A stretch of DNA of 64,000 nt from Salinimicrobium profundisediminis (GCF_026241755.1 NZ_JAPJDA010000016.1:56660-120659); one strand, 5' to 3'; counted from the stretch's first letter, positions 1 to 7,755 are shown. Numbers and translations are program-made. The notes: generated by a model from the sequence alone, not told the origin.

Positions 1-822
1 AGACTGGAGAAAAAATCTTCCCTCATTTCAGAACTCCTCTCAAAAACTGCCGGAGATTGGGAGGCGGTGCTTTTTCAAATGCTGGCGAAAAACTTTGGGC
101 TCAATATAAACGGGGAGGCTTTTTTGAGTATCGCAGGATCTATTCCTTTTCCGGTAGTAAGAAAAGTGAGAGCAAATGCTCTCGAAATGGAAGCATTGCT
201 GCTAGGGCAGGCGGGGCTATTGGAAAAAGATCTTGAAGAACCTTATTTTTTAAAGTTAAAAGAGATCTATCTCTATTTGCAACATAAGTTTGCCTTGTGT
301 AGAAAAGGAGTTCTGCCTGTTAAATATTTTCGTCTCAGACCTGATAACTTTCCTGAAATTAGATTGGTGCAGCTCGCAGCAGTATACTGTGAACATACCG
401 CGCTGTTTTCGAAGCTTCAAAAATGTCAAAATACGCAACAGGTTCACGAACTTTTCGAAGTGCGATTAAATGAATTCTGGAATACGCACTATACCTTTTC
501 GCGCAGGCACACTGCGAGAACAAAGAAACCAGGGAAGAAGTTCCTGGATCTTCTCATCGTGAATACTGTGGTTCCTGTAAAATTTGCCTACCTTAAAAGT
601 GAGGGGAAAGAGGCTTTTGAAATAGTGGCTCCCCTTATAGAAGCCGTTGCTGCAGAAGAAAATGAAATCGTCAAAAAATTTAAAACCCTAAGACCATCTA
701 TCGTGAAGGATGCACTAAGATCACAGGCCTTACTGCAGTTAAAAAAAGAGTACTGTGACAGGAAAGCCTGTTTACATTGTGCAGTAGGCCTGGAAATCTT
801 GCAACAGCAACCACATTTTTAA
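1..822 (+). CDS. DUF2851 family protein (5' truncated by window edge)
   Basis: The frame is open from base 1, so the true start lies left of the window; the GTG at 67 is an internal Val codon, not a start. The visible 273 or so residues match the C-terminal part of the DUF2851 proteins found widely in Bacteroidota, with a cysteine-rich tail (CDRKACLHCAVG) near the end. No enzymatic role is established for the family and none is proposed here. It is followed after 12 bases by the PspC-domain gene, a pairing I recall as usual in Flavobacteriaceae, and probably shares its transcript. Confidence 0.8.
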   Translation, partial: RLEKKSSLISELLSKTAGDWEAVLFQMLAKNFGLNINGEAFLSIAGSIPFPVVRKVRANALEMEALLLGQAGLLEKDLEEPYFLKLKEIYLYLQHKFALCRKGVLPVKYFRLRPDNFPEIRLVQLAAVYCEHTALFSKLQKCQNTQQVHELFEVRLNEFWNTHYTFSRRHTARTKKPGKKFLDLLIVNTVVPVKFAYLKSEGKEAFEIVAPLIEAVAAEENEIVKKFKTLRPSIVKDALRSQALLQLKKEYCDRKACLHCAVGLEILQQQPHF

Positions 823-834
823 TATATTTGTGAT

Positions 835-1065
835 ATGCAGAGATGGGTGAACCAAATAAGGAACTTTTTTGAGAGACATGGGTTTTATGTTTCTTCGCGC
901 TTCGCCGATAAACTTGGGATGAGAGCTAAAAACGTAAGGTTGTTCTTTATCTACCTTTCGTTTGCCACTTTTGGGATAGGTTTTGCTGTTTACCTCACAT
1001 TTGCTTTCCTCCTCAGGTTCAAGGACATGATCTACTCAAAACGCACATCAGTTTTTGATCTTTAG
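835..1065 (+). CDS. PspC domain small membrane protein
   Basis: A 76-residue protein with the compact PspC layout: a short basic amphipathic N-terminus containing the SSRFADKLGM segment (residues 20-29) followed by one hydrophobic helix at about residues 36-60 (FFIYLSFATFGIGFAVYLTF). PspC proteins are inner-membrane stress-related proteins; the role of this stand-alone short form is not established. The gene starts 12 bases after the DUF2851 stop codon, which suggests co-transcription. A strong hairpin lies 30 bases downstream. Confidence 0.8.
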   Translation: MQRWVNQIRNFFERHGFYVSSRFADKLGMRAKNVRLFFIYLSFATFGIGFAVYLTFAFLLRFKDMIYSKRTSVFDL

Positions 1066-1096
1066 AGGGGCCTAAATTTCTCTTAAGTCTTATGGG

Positions 1097-1148
1097 TTAA
1101 CGTTTTCTTTGCATTTTAACTTCATAAAATTTGAAAACGTTAATATTT
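1097..1148 (+). terminator. Hairpin terminator after the PspC gene
   Basis: TTAACGTTTTC at 1097-1107 pairs perfectly with GAAAACGTTAA at 1133-1143. A second inner stem (ATTTTA/TAAAAT) lies in the loop, and TATTTTT follows. This is a plausible intrinsic terminator separating the first two genes from the symporter. Confidence 0.6.
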
Positions 1149-1201
1149 TTAGCATCTTGCTTCGCCGAAAATTCCATTTAGTATTATTCTAAAATCCTTT
1201 T

Positions 1202-3289
1202 ATGAGAAAGTCGATACTTTCATTATTATTCTGTGTATTCTTTTTAACTACTTATGCCCAAAACCTTGATGTTGAAGTCCAGGTTGAAAACCCTTCAAAG
1301 GTGATCAATGACGGCTTTGCTGAACTTCAGGTACAGGGGGGGGCGCCTCCTTATCAGTACAAATGGTCCAAACAGGACACACCTTTGGATGCCCCGCGGG
1401 CAGAAGGTCTTATTGAAGGTGTAGATTATACGGTAACCGTTACCGATGCCAACAACAACAGTGTTACCAAAACAATTAAAGTACCGGCAAAAGCCATTAC
1501 AGAACATTTCAATGGCACCTTTGCTCCTATTGTGGAAAGCATGGGTAGCGTGCTATTTTGGGATCCATTCTCAGCTATTGGAATTTATGATCCTGTGGTC
1601 TATGCTGATATTAAAAGAGTAGCAGCGCCAAATTGGGAAGCCCGTACCGATAGTCGATTTCTTCTGAAAGAATGGCTTAAAGCCGAAGGAGAGCGTGTTG
1701 AAGAAGGCGAGCCTATTGCTGTTGTGCTGCAGGATGGCGAAGAAGAAAGTATTGCCTATGCAAATGCTACGGGTACCCTCGAGTATTTAGTGAAGGAGGG
1801 AGGAATGATCTATAATTCAGAGAATGTTGAAGATGTTATTGAGCAGGGGGCACATTATCTTGCTGCGATAAGATATGATCAGCCTGTACCATTACTTCAT
1901 CCTAATGGAGATTTACAGAAAAAAGATATCCCATTCATTGTAATATGGCTCGTTTTAGGAGCATTGTTTTTTACATTAAGAATGGGCTTTATAAATATTA
2001 GAGGATTTAAACATGCTCTTGATCTTGCTAAAGGGAAATATGACGATCCAAATGCACCCGGGCAGGTAACACACTTCCAGGCACTCGCCACTGCAGTGTC
2101 GGGTACGGTAGGATTGGGTAATATTGCCGGGGTGGCTGTTGCTATTTCTCTTGGTGGAGCCGGAGCTACTCTCTGGATGATCCTTGCAGGTCTTCTGGGT
2201 ATGTCATCTAAGTTCGTGGAGTGTACCCTGGGGGTAAAATACCGCTTTATAAATTCTGAAGGGCGCGTTTTTGGAGGTCCTATGAACTACCTTAGGTATG
2301 GACTTGAAAAGAGAAATATGGCCGGATTGGGTAAATTCCTGGCGGTTTTCTTTGCTATTCTTGCAATTGGAGCCTCCTTTGGAGGTGGAAACATGTTCCA
2401 GGCCAACCAGTCTTTTGTAATTCTTGCGGGTGAGTTTCCGGCGCTTGTTGGTAACGGGTTTATCTTCGGGGTGGTAGTTGCAATTCTTGTGGGAATTGTG
2501 ATCATAGGTGGAATAAGCAGTATTGCTAAAGTAACAGGGAAAATTGTTCCAATTATGGCAGCGGTCTACATTGTAGGAGCTCTGGTTGTAATTGGTGTAA
2601 ATATTGAAAATATAGGTCCGGCGTTTGCTGCAATCTGGGATGGAGCCTTTAGCCCCAGTGCCTTAAAAGGTGGGGTGATTGGTGTATTGATTGTCGGGTT
2701 CCAAAGAGCGGCTTTTTCTAACGAGGCCGGGGTAGGATCTGCCGCAATTGCGCATTCTGCCGCCAAGACAAACAATCCGCCGTCTGAAGGTTTTGTGGCG
2801 CTTCTTGAGCCTTTTATCGATACAGTTGTAGTGTGTACCCTTACAGCACTTGTGCTTATTTTTACAGGTATGCACGAGGTTGAAGGAGTAGGAGGAGTAG
2901 AATTAACGTCTACCGCTTTTGGTAGTGTGATCTCGTGGTTCCCTTACGTCCTTGCCGCCGCAGTATTCCTGTTCGCTTTCTCAACAATGATCTCCTGGTC
3001 TTACTACGGAATGAGAGCCTGGACTTTTCTCTTCGGAAAAAGCAAGAATATGGAATTGCTCTATAAAGCACTCTTTCTTGTGTTTGTAGTAGTGGGAGCA
3101 TCGGTGAGTCTTGGTGCTGTTCTTGACTTTTCAGATATGATGATCCTTGCCATGTCTTTCCCTAACATCATCGGGCTTTACATCATGTCTGGTGAGGTGA
3201 GAAAGGATCTTAGAGAATACTCAAGAAAATTGAAAGCCGGCGAGCTTTTTCATAAGCCTGAAAAAGAGCGGGTGAAAAAAGCCTCTTAA
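1202..3289 (+). CDS. Alanine/glycine:cation symporter (AGCS family) with exported N-terminal extension
   Basis: A 695-residue protein; ordinary AGCS symporters are about 450-550. Residues 1-20 form a signal peptide ending in TTYAQ. Residues of about 25-95 look like an SprB-type beta-sandwich repeat (GGAPPYQYKWS, then DYTVTVTDANNNSVTKTI). Residues of about 150-225 resemble a lipoyl/biotinyl-like barrel (EGERVEEGEPIAVVLQDG and NATGTLEYLVKEGGMIYN). From about residue 240 the sodium:alanine symporter core follows, with GTVGLGNIAGVAVAI, GGPMNYL and RAAFSNEAGVGSAAIAHSA, and many membrane helices. The likely role is Na+- or H+-coupled uptake of alanine or glycine at the inner membrane, with the extension probably periplasmic. 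The transport class is secure; the function of the extension is unknown. Confidence 0.88.
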   Translation: MRKSILSLLFCVFFLTTYAQNLDVEVQVENPSKVINDGFAELQVQGGAPPYQYKWSKQDTPLDAPRAEGLIEGVDYTVTVTDANNNSVTKTIKVPAKAITEHFNGTFAPIVESMGSVLFWDPFSAIGIYDPVVYADIKRVAAPNWEARTDSRFLLKEWLKAEGERVEEGEPIAVVLQDGEEESIAYANATGTLEYLVKEGGMIYNSENVEDVIEQGAHYLAAIRYDQPVPLLHPNGDLQKKDIPFIVIWLVLGALFFTLRMGFINIRGFKHALDLAKGKYDDPNAPGQVTHFQALATAVSGTVGLGNIAGVAVAISLGGAGATLWMILAGLLGMSSKFVECTLGVKYRFINSEGRVFGGPMNYLRYGLEKRNMAGLGKFLAVFFAILAIGASFGGGNMFQANQSFVILAGEFPALVGNGFIFGVVVAILVGIVIIGGISSIAKVTGKIVPIMAAVYIVGALVVIGVNIENIGPAFAAIWDGAFSPSALKGGVIGVLIVGFQRAAFSNEAGVGSAAIAHSAAKTNNPPSEGFVALLEPFIDTVVVCTLTALVLIFTGMHEVEGVGGVELTSTAFGSVISWFPYVLAAAVFLFAFSTMISWSYYGMRAWTFLFGKSKNMELLYKALFLVFVVVGASVSLGAVLDFSDMMILAMSFPNIIGLYIMSGEVRKDLREYSRKLKAGELFHKPEKERVKKAS

Positions 3290-3304
3290 GGCCTAACTTA
3301 CATA

Positions 3305-4183
3305 ATGAAAAACTGGAAATCCCATTTTGTTTTCACCAGAAGTCAACAGAATGGGATTTTTGTTTTGGTAGCTATCATCATTGCCCTGCAGGGGATCTAC
3401 TTTTTCATTCTTTTTTCTTCGGAAGACCTTCCAGACCCTGAAGAAGAAAAAATTGTCACTGAAATGCAACGTACGGTTGATTCATTGAAGCAGGTTGCGG
3501 CTGAAAGAGATGAGGTGGCAGTAGCGCCTTTCAATCCCAATTTTATTTCAGATTATAAAGGCTATTTGCTGGAGCTTTCTGTAGCTGAAATAGACCGGCT
3601 TCATGAATTCAGGGAACGCGATCTATGGATCAATTCTGCTGAAGAATTTCAGGAGGTCACGGGAGTTTCAGATTCTTTGCTGAAGATATTGGCGCCTTCT
3701 TTTCAGTTTCCCAATTTCCGCAGAAATACTTCCGAAGAAAACAGGGTGCCAAAAAAGGCATTTTTGACACCTCTTTCCAAAGCTGATATTAATACCGCTA
3801 CGGCCGAAGACCTGCAACGGGTTAATGGGATAGGGGAAAAACTTTCTGCCAGGATTGTGAAATACCGTAATTCGCTTGGCGGCTTTAGAGGTGAGGTGCA
3901 GCTTAATGATGTCTACGGCCTCTCTCCAGAAGTTGTGGAAAGGCTGCTGCTGCACTTTGAGGTGCAGCAATGGCCCGGAGAACGGCTGGATATTAATAAG
4001 GTGAACCTTATGCAGCTCACCGGCATCCCATATTTAAATTACGAGCAGACCCGTGCCATTGTGAAGTTTCGGGAAGAGGCAGGAGAAATAAAGAGCCTGG
4101 AAGAACTTGGGCAGATTCCGAATTTTCCTCTGGAAAAATTAGGCAGAATTGCCCTATATTTGAGCATTGACCAGAAAAACTAA
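3305..4183 (+). CDS. ComEA-like helix-hairpin-helix protein
   Basis: A 292-residue protein with a short basic N-terminus, one membrane helix at about residues 15-37, a linker, and then helix-hairpin-helix segments: DINTATAEDLQRVNGIGEKL (near residue 160) and DINKVNLMQLTGIPYL (near 228). This is the ComEA-type DNA-binding fold, anchored so that the HhH part faces the periplasm. In naturally competent bacteria ComEA binds incoming double-stranded DNA; flavobacterial homologues are common, but competence is mostly untested. It lies 15 bases after the symporter stop and probably shares its transcript. A near-palindromic copy of the recurrent CATTTTTG motif sits inside the gene at 3759. Confidence 0.8.
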   Translation: MKNWKSHFVFTRSQQNGIFVLVAIIIALQGIYFFILFSSEDLPDPEEEKIVTEMQRTVDSLKQVAAERDEVAVAPFNPNFISDYKGYLLELSVAEIDRLHEFRERDLWINSAEEFQEVTGVSDSLLKILAPSFQFPNFRRNTSEENRVPKKAFLTPLSKADINTATAEDLQRVNGIGEKLSARIVKYRNSLGGFRGEVQLNDVYGLSPEVVERLLLHFEVQQWPGERLDINKVNLMQLTGIPYLNYEQTRAIVKFREEAGEIKSLEELGQIPNFPLEKLGRIALYLSIDQKN

Positions 4184-4241
4184 GTTTTTCGCATTCCCAG
4201 AAAATTTTCAGGTTTAAAAAAAACATTCAGAAATAAACTTT

Positions 4242-5411
4242 ATGAACAGCAGATATTTTACAGAAGAACACGAATTATTCCGCAAAAGCTTTCAGGAATT
4301 CCTTCAAAAAGAGGTGGTTCCGCATATCGAAAAATGGGAGGAGACAGGGACTATTGAGCGCTTTATCTGGGAGAAATTTGGAGAAATGGGATATTTCGGC
4401 CTCAACTATTCCGAAGAATATGGAGGATTAAATCTCGATATTTTCTATACTGTGATTTTTCTTGAAGAGTTACAAAAGATCAATAGTGGCGGATTTGCAG
4501 CGGCTATGTGGGCGCATGCATATCTTGCAATGACGCATCTTGACAAAGAGGGAGATCACCGCATCAAAGAAAAATATCTGGCACCCAGTATTAGCGGAGA
4601 AAAGATTGGCTGTCTTTGTATTAGTGAGCCTTCTGGCGGGAGTGATGTTGCCGGAATGAGGACTACTGCGGTTAAAAAGGGGGATAAATATCTCATTAAT
4701 GGCTCCAAGACTTTTATTACGAATGGAGTCTATTCAGATTATCTTGTTGTAGCTGCAAAGACTGCTCCCGAGCTAAAAGGGAAGGGTATGAGCATTTTTG
4801 TGATAGACCGTGAAACTCCCGGTATTTCGGCCACAAAACTGAATAAACTGGGCTGGAGGGCATCAGATACTGCCGAGATTGCTTTTGATAATGTAGAAGT
4901 ACCAGCTTCAAACCTTATGGGGGAGGAGGGGAAAGGCTTTCCTTACATCATGCAGCACTTTGCTTTTGAAAGGCTAATTATGGGGATCAATGCCCACGCC
5001 CGTGCAGAGTTTGCCTTAGATTATACTTTGAAGTATATGAAAGAAAGGGAAGCTTTTGGAAGAACCATTGATAAGTTCCAGGCTCTGCGTCACAGCTATG
5101 CCGATATGGCAAGCGAGGTGGAGATGGCAAAAGAATTTAATTACTCTATTGCCGAAAGGATGCACCGCGGGGTTTATGTGGTTAAAGAAGCCAGTATGTC
5201 TAAGCTGCTTTCTACAAAAATAGCCGATGAGATTATTTATAAGTGCCTTCAGTTTTTGGGGGGATATGGCTACATGGAAGATTATCCATTAGCGCGGTTG
5301 TTGAGGGATAGCCGCCTGGGGCCTATTGGAGGCGGGACTTCAGAAATTCTTCGCGAGATCATCGCTAAAATGGTGATTGACGGGAAGGAATACAAACCGG
5401 CAGCCAAATAG
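4242..5411 (+). CDS. Acyl-CoA dehydrogenase family protein
   Basis: A 389-residue FAD-dependent acyl-CoA dehydrogenase of usual length. Visible are the family signatures CISEPSGGSDVAGMR (about residues 127-141), FQALRHSYADMASEVEMA, and GGYGYMEDYPLARLLRDSR near the C-terminus. At the position of the MCAD-type catalytic glutamate (YEGTxxI) this protein has GGGTSEI, so that Glu is absent. FAFERL places a Glu at residue 243, matching the alternative catalytic position used by isovaleryl-CoA and long-chain dehydrogenases. The substrate cannot be assigned further. Downstream is a low-complexity TTTGG-rich spacer before the rpsU promoter. Confidence 0.9.
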   Translation: MNSRYFTEEHELFRKSFQEFLQKEVVPHIEKWEETGTIERFIWEKFGEMGYFGLNYSEEYGGLNLDIFYTVIFLEELQKINSGGFAAAMWAHAYLAMTHLDKEGDHRIKEKYLAPSISGEKIGCLCISEPSGGSDVAGMRTTAVKKGDKYLINGSKTFITNGVYSDYLVVAAKTAPELKGKGMSIFVIDRETPGISATKLNKLGWRASDTAEIAFDNVEVPASNLMGEEGKGFPYIMQHFAFERLIMGINAHARAEFALDYTLKYMKEREAFGRTIDKFQALRHSYADMASEVEMAKEFNYSIAERMHRGVYVVKEASMSKLLSTKIADEIIYKCLQFLGGYGYMEDYPLARLLRDSRLGPIGGGTSEILREIIAKMVIDGKEYKPAAK

Positions 5412-5422
5412 TCCAAGGTTTA

Positions 5423-5470
5423 AGGTTTTGGAATTTGGTGCTTGGAATTTGGATTTTGGTTCTTGGATTT
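5423..5470. repeat. TTTGG-rich degenerate intergenic repeat
   Basis: The stretch after the acyl-CoA dehydrogenase repeats variants of TTTGG, TTTTGG and CTTGG (for example GGAATTTGGTGCTTGGAATT). A related copy occurs at 7611-7676 between two tRNAs. It has no coding or hairpin character that I can see. Confidence 0.6.
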
Positions 5471-5495
5471 TTTTCAGAAATAAAACAAATTAAAA

Positions 5496-5525
5496 TTGCG
5501 AGTTTACAATTAACGATTATCTTTG
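5496..5525 (+). promoter_or_regulatory. Promoter of rpsU (TTG-19-TATCTTTG)
   Basis: TTG at 5496-5498 and TATCTTTG at 5518-5525, separated by 19 bases, match the Bacteroidota housekeeping promoter consensus (TTG, 17-23 nt, TAnnTTTG). The expected start point is about 5531, giving a leader of roughly 33 bases. Confidence 0.75.
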
Positions 5526-5548
5526 CAGCTCGAAAATAATTTTTAAAG

Positions 5549-5559
5549 AAAGGAGGTGA
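5549..5559 (+). promoter_or_regulatory. Perfect Shine-Dalgarno sequence of rpsU
   Basis: AAAGGAGGTGA lies with its GGAGG core 7 bases before the ATG at 5564 and is fully complementary to the 3' end of bacterial 16S rRNA. No other start codon I inspected in this window carries a comparable site. In Bacteroidota the anti-Shine-Dalgarno is held by bS21 and neighbouring proteins, so an SD on the bS21 gene itself fits known autoregulation. Confidence 0.9.
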
Positions 5560-5563
5560 CACT

Positions 5564-5758
5564 ATGTTAATTATACCAGTTAAAGACGGAGAGAATATTG
5601 ATAGAGCGCTGAAGCGTTTCAAGCGTAAATTTGATCGCACAGGAACAATGCGTCAGTTGAGAGATCGTCAGGCATTTACAAAACCGTCGGTAGAACGTAG
5701 GGCTCAAGTCCAAAAAGCTGCTTACATTCAGCATCTAAGAGATCAGGAAGAGATCTAG
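5564..5758 (+). CDS. rpsU: 30S ribosomal protein bS21
   Basis: A 64-residue basic protein with the bS21 pattern (IDRALKRFKRKFDRTGTMRQ, then RRAQVQKAAYIQHLRDQ), of usual length. bS21 sits on the 30S platform near the 3' end of 16S rRNA; in Flavobacteriia it helps occlude the anti-Shine-Dalgarno. Its own mRNA has a perfect SD, which would let translation rise when bS21 is scarce. It has its own promoter at 5496-5525. A weak hairpin (CCTAAG/CTTAGG at 5767-5786) follows the stop. Confidence 0.97.
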   Translation: MLIIPVKDGENIDRALKRFKRKFDRTGTMRQLRDRQAFTKPSVERRAQVQKAAYIQHLRDQEEI

Positions 5759-5802
5759 TATCAATTCCTAAGCCTGAGTTCTTAGGTATATAATATTAAC
5801 TG

Positions 5803-5828
5803 TTGATAGATAAAGTTTTATAACTTTG
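5803..5828 (+). promoter_or_regulatory. Probable promoter of the Xer recombinase gene
   Basis: TAACTTTG at 5821-5828 matches TAnnTTTG exactly. A TTG at 5803-5805 lies 15 bases upstream, slightly closer than usual. The start ATG is at 5847. Confidence 0.5.
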
Positions 5829-5846
5829 TTTGTCAACAGTTTTTTT

Positions 5847-6752
5847 ATGCCCCAAAATATTTACACTTCATTTTTTGATTACCTGGAACTGGAAAAAAAG
5901 AATTCGGTTCACACGGTCACGGCATACCGGGCCGATCTTCTTTCTTTTGCCGGTTTTATCGCTGAAACTTACGGGCAGGAGGATCTCAAGCAGGTGAATT
6001 ACTCCCAGGTGCGTAGCTGGATTGTGCAGCTGGTTGAGCAGGGCATGTCCAATAATAGTATTAATCGAAAGGTATCTTCTTTAAAAGCTTTTTATCGTTT
6101 TCTTCAGAAGTCAAAGCAGCTGGAAACTTCTCCTTTAGCAAAACACAGGGCTTTAAAGACTTCACGCAACCTGCAGGTGCCATTTTCTGAAGGAGAAATG
6201 GAACAGGCCCTGGGGCAGGTGCAGGCTGAAGGTTTTGAAGAAGTTAGAAATAAACTGATGGTTGAACTTTTCTATTCAACCGGGGTAAGGCGAAGTGAGC
6301 TCATAAATATAAGGTTGCAGGATGTCGATATGACTACGGGTCTTCTAAAGGTAAAAGGTAAAGGGAATAAAGAGAGGTTTGTGCCACTTTTACCTGGTAT
6401 TGTGAATACATTAAAGGGGTATCTCAATGAGAGGGAAGGTGTCAAAAATGCTGTTTCAGAAGACTTTTTATTTTTGACAGCAGCAGGCGTTAAAACCTAT
6501 GATTCGCTTGTTTACCGTACAATAAATAATTACTTTAGAGGTATCTCGAGTAAGCTAAAGAAGAGTCCGCATATCCTGCGACACTCCTTTGCCACTCACT
6601 TATTGAACCAGGGTGCTCATTTAAATGCTGTTAAAGAACTTTTGGGGCATTCCAGCCTTGCTGCTACCCAGGTTTATACTCATAACAGCATGGCTGAGCT
6701 TAATAAGGTCTACCGCAATGCGCATCCAAGGAACAACAAGAAGGGGTTATAG
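5847..6752 (+). CDS. Tyrosine recombinase XerC/XerD family
   Basis: A 301-residue tyrosine recombinase from the ATG at 5847; an upstream in-frame TTG at 5826 overlaps the promoter and is unlikely to be used. It has an N-terminal SAM-like core-binding domain (SFFDYLELEKKNSVHTVTAY) and a C-terminal catalytic domain with STGVRRSELI (first Arg), HILRHSFATHLL (His-x-x-Arg), LLGHSSLAATQVYTH (His and the nucleophilic Tyr). Length and lack of mobile-element context fit a chromosomal XerC/D enzyme resolving chromosome dimers at dif with the FtsK system, rather than an integrase. Whether it is XerC or XerD cannot be decided here. hpf follows after 29 bases. Confidence 0.9.
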   Translation: MPQNIYTSFFDYLELEKKNSVHTVTAYRADLLSFAGFIAETYGQEDLKQVNYSQVRSWIVQLVEQGMSNNSINRKVSSLKAFYRFLQKSKQLETSPLAKHRALKTSRNLQVPFSEGEMEQALGQVQAEGFEEVRNKLMVELFYSTGVRRSELINIRLQDVDMTTGLLKVKGKGNKERFVPLLPGIVNTLKGYLNEREGVKNAVSEDFLFLTAAGVKTYDSLVYRTINNYFRGISSKLKKSPHILRHSFATHLLNQGAHLNAVKELLGHSSLAATQVYTHNSMAELNKVYRNAHPRNNKKGL

Positions 6753-6781
6753 AATTTGTCTAATTAAAAACTTCAATTTTT

Positions 6782-7087
6782 ATGAAAGTCAATGTGCAAT
6801 CCGTGAACTTCCACGCCGATCAAAAACTGGTTAACCTTATTCAGCAAAAGCTTGACAAACTTGAAAATCATTTCGACAATGTAATTTATGCCGATGTGTA
6901 CCTCAAAGTGGAGAAAGCGAGTGATAAGGAAAATAAAATTTCAGAAATTTTACTAAGTATTCCGGGAGATGAAATAATTTGTAAAAAAAGGGGCAGGAGA
7001 TTTGAAGTAGGTGTAGATGAATGTGTTAGTTCACTTGAGAGGCAGCTTCAAAAGCGCAAGCGCAAATTTAATGTGCAGGTAGCTTAA
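6782..7087 (+). CDS. hpf: Ribosome hibernation-promoting factor (HPF/RaiA, short form)
   Basis: A 101-residue protein matching the short HPF/YfiA fold: MKVNVQSVNFHADQKLVNLI at the start, a central acidic and basic beta sheet, and a basic C-terminal helix (RQLQKRKRKFNVQVA). It binds the 30S decoding centre and stabilises inactive ribosomes in stationary phase. The long C-terminal dimerisation domain of long HPF is absent. Placement after rpsU and the recombinase and before the tRNA/tuf block fits a translation-linked neighbourhood. Confidence 0.9.
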   Translation: MKVNVQSVNFHADQKLVNLIQQKLDKLENHFDNVIYADVYLKVEKASDKENKISEILLSIPGDEIICKKRGRRFEVGVDECVSSLERQLQKRKRKFNVQVA

Positions 7088-7107
7088 AATATTTTTCATC
7101 AAATGTT

Positions 7108-7136
7108 TTGAGAACAAATATTAATTTATACATTTG
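7108..7136 (+). promoter_or_regulatory. Promoter of the tRNA-Thr/Tyr/Gly cluster
   Basis: TTG at 7108-7110 and TACATTTG at 7129-7136 with an 18-base spacer fit the Bacteroidota consensus. The start point would fall at about 7142, inside or at the edge of the hairpin at 7138-7165 and about 43 bases before the first tRNA. Confidence 0.7.
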
Positions 7137-7137
7137 C

Positions 7138-7165
7138 AGTCCGTTAGAAATAGCGGACTTTTTTT
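7138..7165 (+). terminator. Terminator-like hairpin directly after the tRNA promoter
   Basis: AGTCCG (7138-7143) pairs with CGGACT (7154-7159) across a 10-base loop and is followed by a run of T. It could end hpf transcription, since the upstream promoter lies between hpf and the hairpin, or act in the tRNA leader. Confidence 0.55.
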
Positions 7166-7184
7166 ATGAAAAAGAAAAAGTTTT

Positions 7185-7258
7185 GCCGATGTAGCTCAGC
7201 TGGCTAGAGCAGCTGATTTGTAATCAGCAGGTCGTGGGTTCGAGTCCCTCCATCGGCT
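7185..7258 (+). tRNA. tRNA-Thr(TGT)
   Basis: A 74-nt cloverleaf: acceptor GCCGATG/CATCGGC, D-loop GCTCAGCTGGCTAGAGC, anticodon loop TTTGTAA with anticodon TGT, T-arm GTGGGTTCGAGTCCC. CCA is not encoded. An identical copy lies at 27791-27864. The last bases are duplicated at 7363-7381. Confidence 0.97.
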
Positions 7259-7362
7259 CTAAAATATTGAAGTGAAAACGCAAGGGTGTAGCCTGGAAAA
7301 ACAGAGTTTTGAAAAGTTACAGAGGGATGAGAAGTTTATCCCGAGCGAAGTCGAGGGGAGTC

Positions 7363-7381
7363 CCCTCCATCGGCTCTAAAA
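7363..7381 (+). repeat. Duplicated 3' end of tRNA-Thr(TGT)
   Basis: These 19 bases repeat exactly the 3' end of the tRNA-Thr gene plus its first flanking bases (7246-7264). The 98 bases between the copies have no gene; they contain CCCGAGCGAAGTCGAGGG, a sequence type I know as a common flavobacterial intergenic repeat. Confidence 0.8.
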
Positions 7382-7523
7382 AGTCAAATTTTATTTGATT
7401 TTTAAAGTTCTTGAGATTTTGAAAAAAAGCTTTGGTTGCTAAATTAATTTTCTATTAATTTGCGGCTTCTAAAAATAAGCCATTCCAAAGCGATGGTTCT
7501 GTGAAATACTGAAAGAATTAATT

Positions 7524-7606
7524 GGGGAGATACTCAAGCGGCCAACGAGGACAGACTGTAAATCTGTTGTTTTTTAACTTCGCAGGTTCGAATCCTGCTC
7601 TCCCCA
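7524..7606 (+). tRNA. tRNA-Tyr(GTA)
   Basis: An 83-nt class II tRNA: acceptor GGGGAGA/TCTCCCC, anticodon loop CTGTAAA with anticodon GTA, a long variable arm (TTGTTTTTTAACTTC region) and T-arm GCAGGTTCGAATCCTGC. The long variable arm fits bacterial tRNA-Tyr. Confidence 0.95.
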
Positions 7607-7610
7607 CAAA

Positions 7611-7676
7611 AATTGAATTCCAGATAACAAATTCCAAACACCAAGTTGGGATTTGGTGCTTGAGGCCTGGAGTTTG
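7611..7676. repeat. Second copy of the TTTGG-rich degenerate repeat
   Basis: The spacer between tRNA-Tyr and tRNA-Gly carries CCAAACACCAAG followed by GGGATTTGGTGCTTGAGG. It is related to the 5423-5470 stretch, partly in inverted orientation. Confidence 0.5.
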
Positions 7677-7682
7677 AAAATT

Positions 7683-7755
7683 GCGGGAGTAGCTCAGTTG
7701 GTAGAGCGTCAGCCTTCCAAGCTGAATGTCGCCGGTTCGAACCCGGTCTCCCGCT
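7683..7755 (+). tRNA. tRNA-Gly(TCC)
   Basis: A 73-nt cloverleaf: acceptor GCGGGAG/CTCCCGC, D-arm GCTCAGTTGGTAGAGC, anticodon loop CTTCCAA with anticodon TCC, T-arm GCCGGTTCGAACCCGGT. The bases CCA follow the discriminator directly in the DNA. Confidence 0.96.

Noticed and set aside
5365..5640. 91-residue minus-strand frame across the rpsU start
   Set aside because: It runs through the TTTGG repeat and antisense to rpsU, with no family features.
5847..6752. Phage or island integrase next to tRNA-Thr
   Set aside because: Length and motifs fit housekeeping XerC/D, and no phage or cargo genes lie between it and the tRNA.
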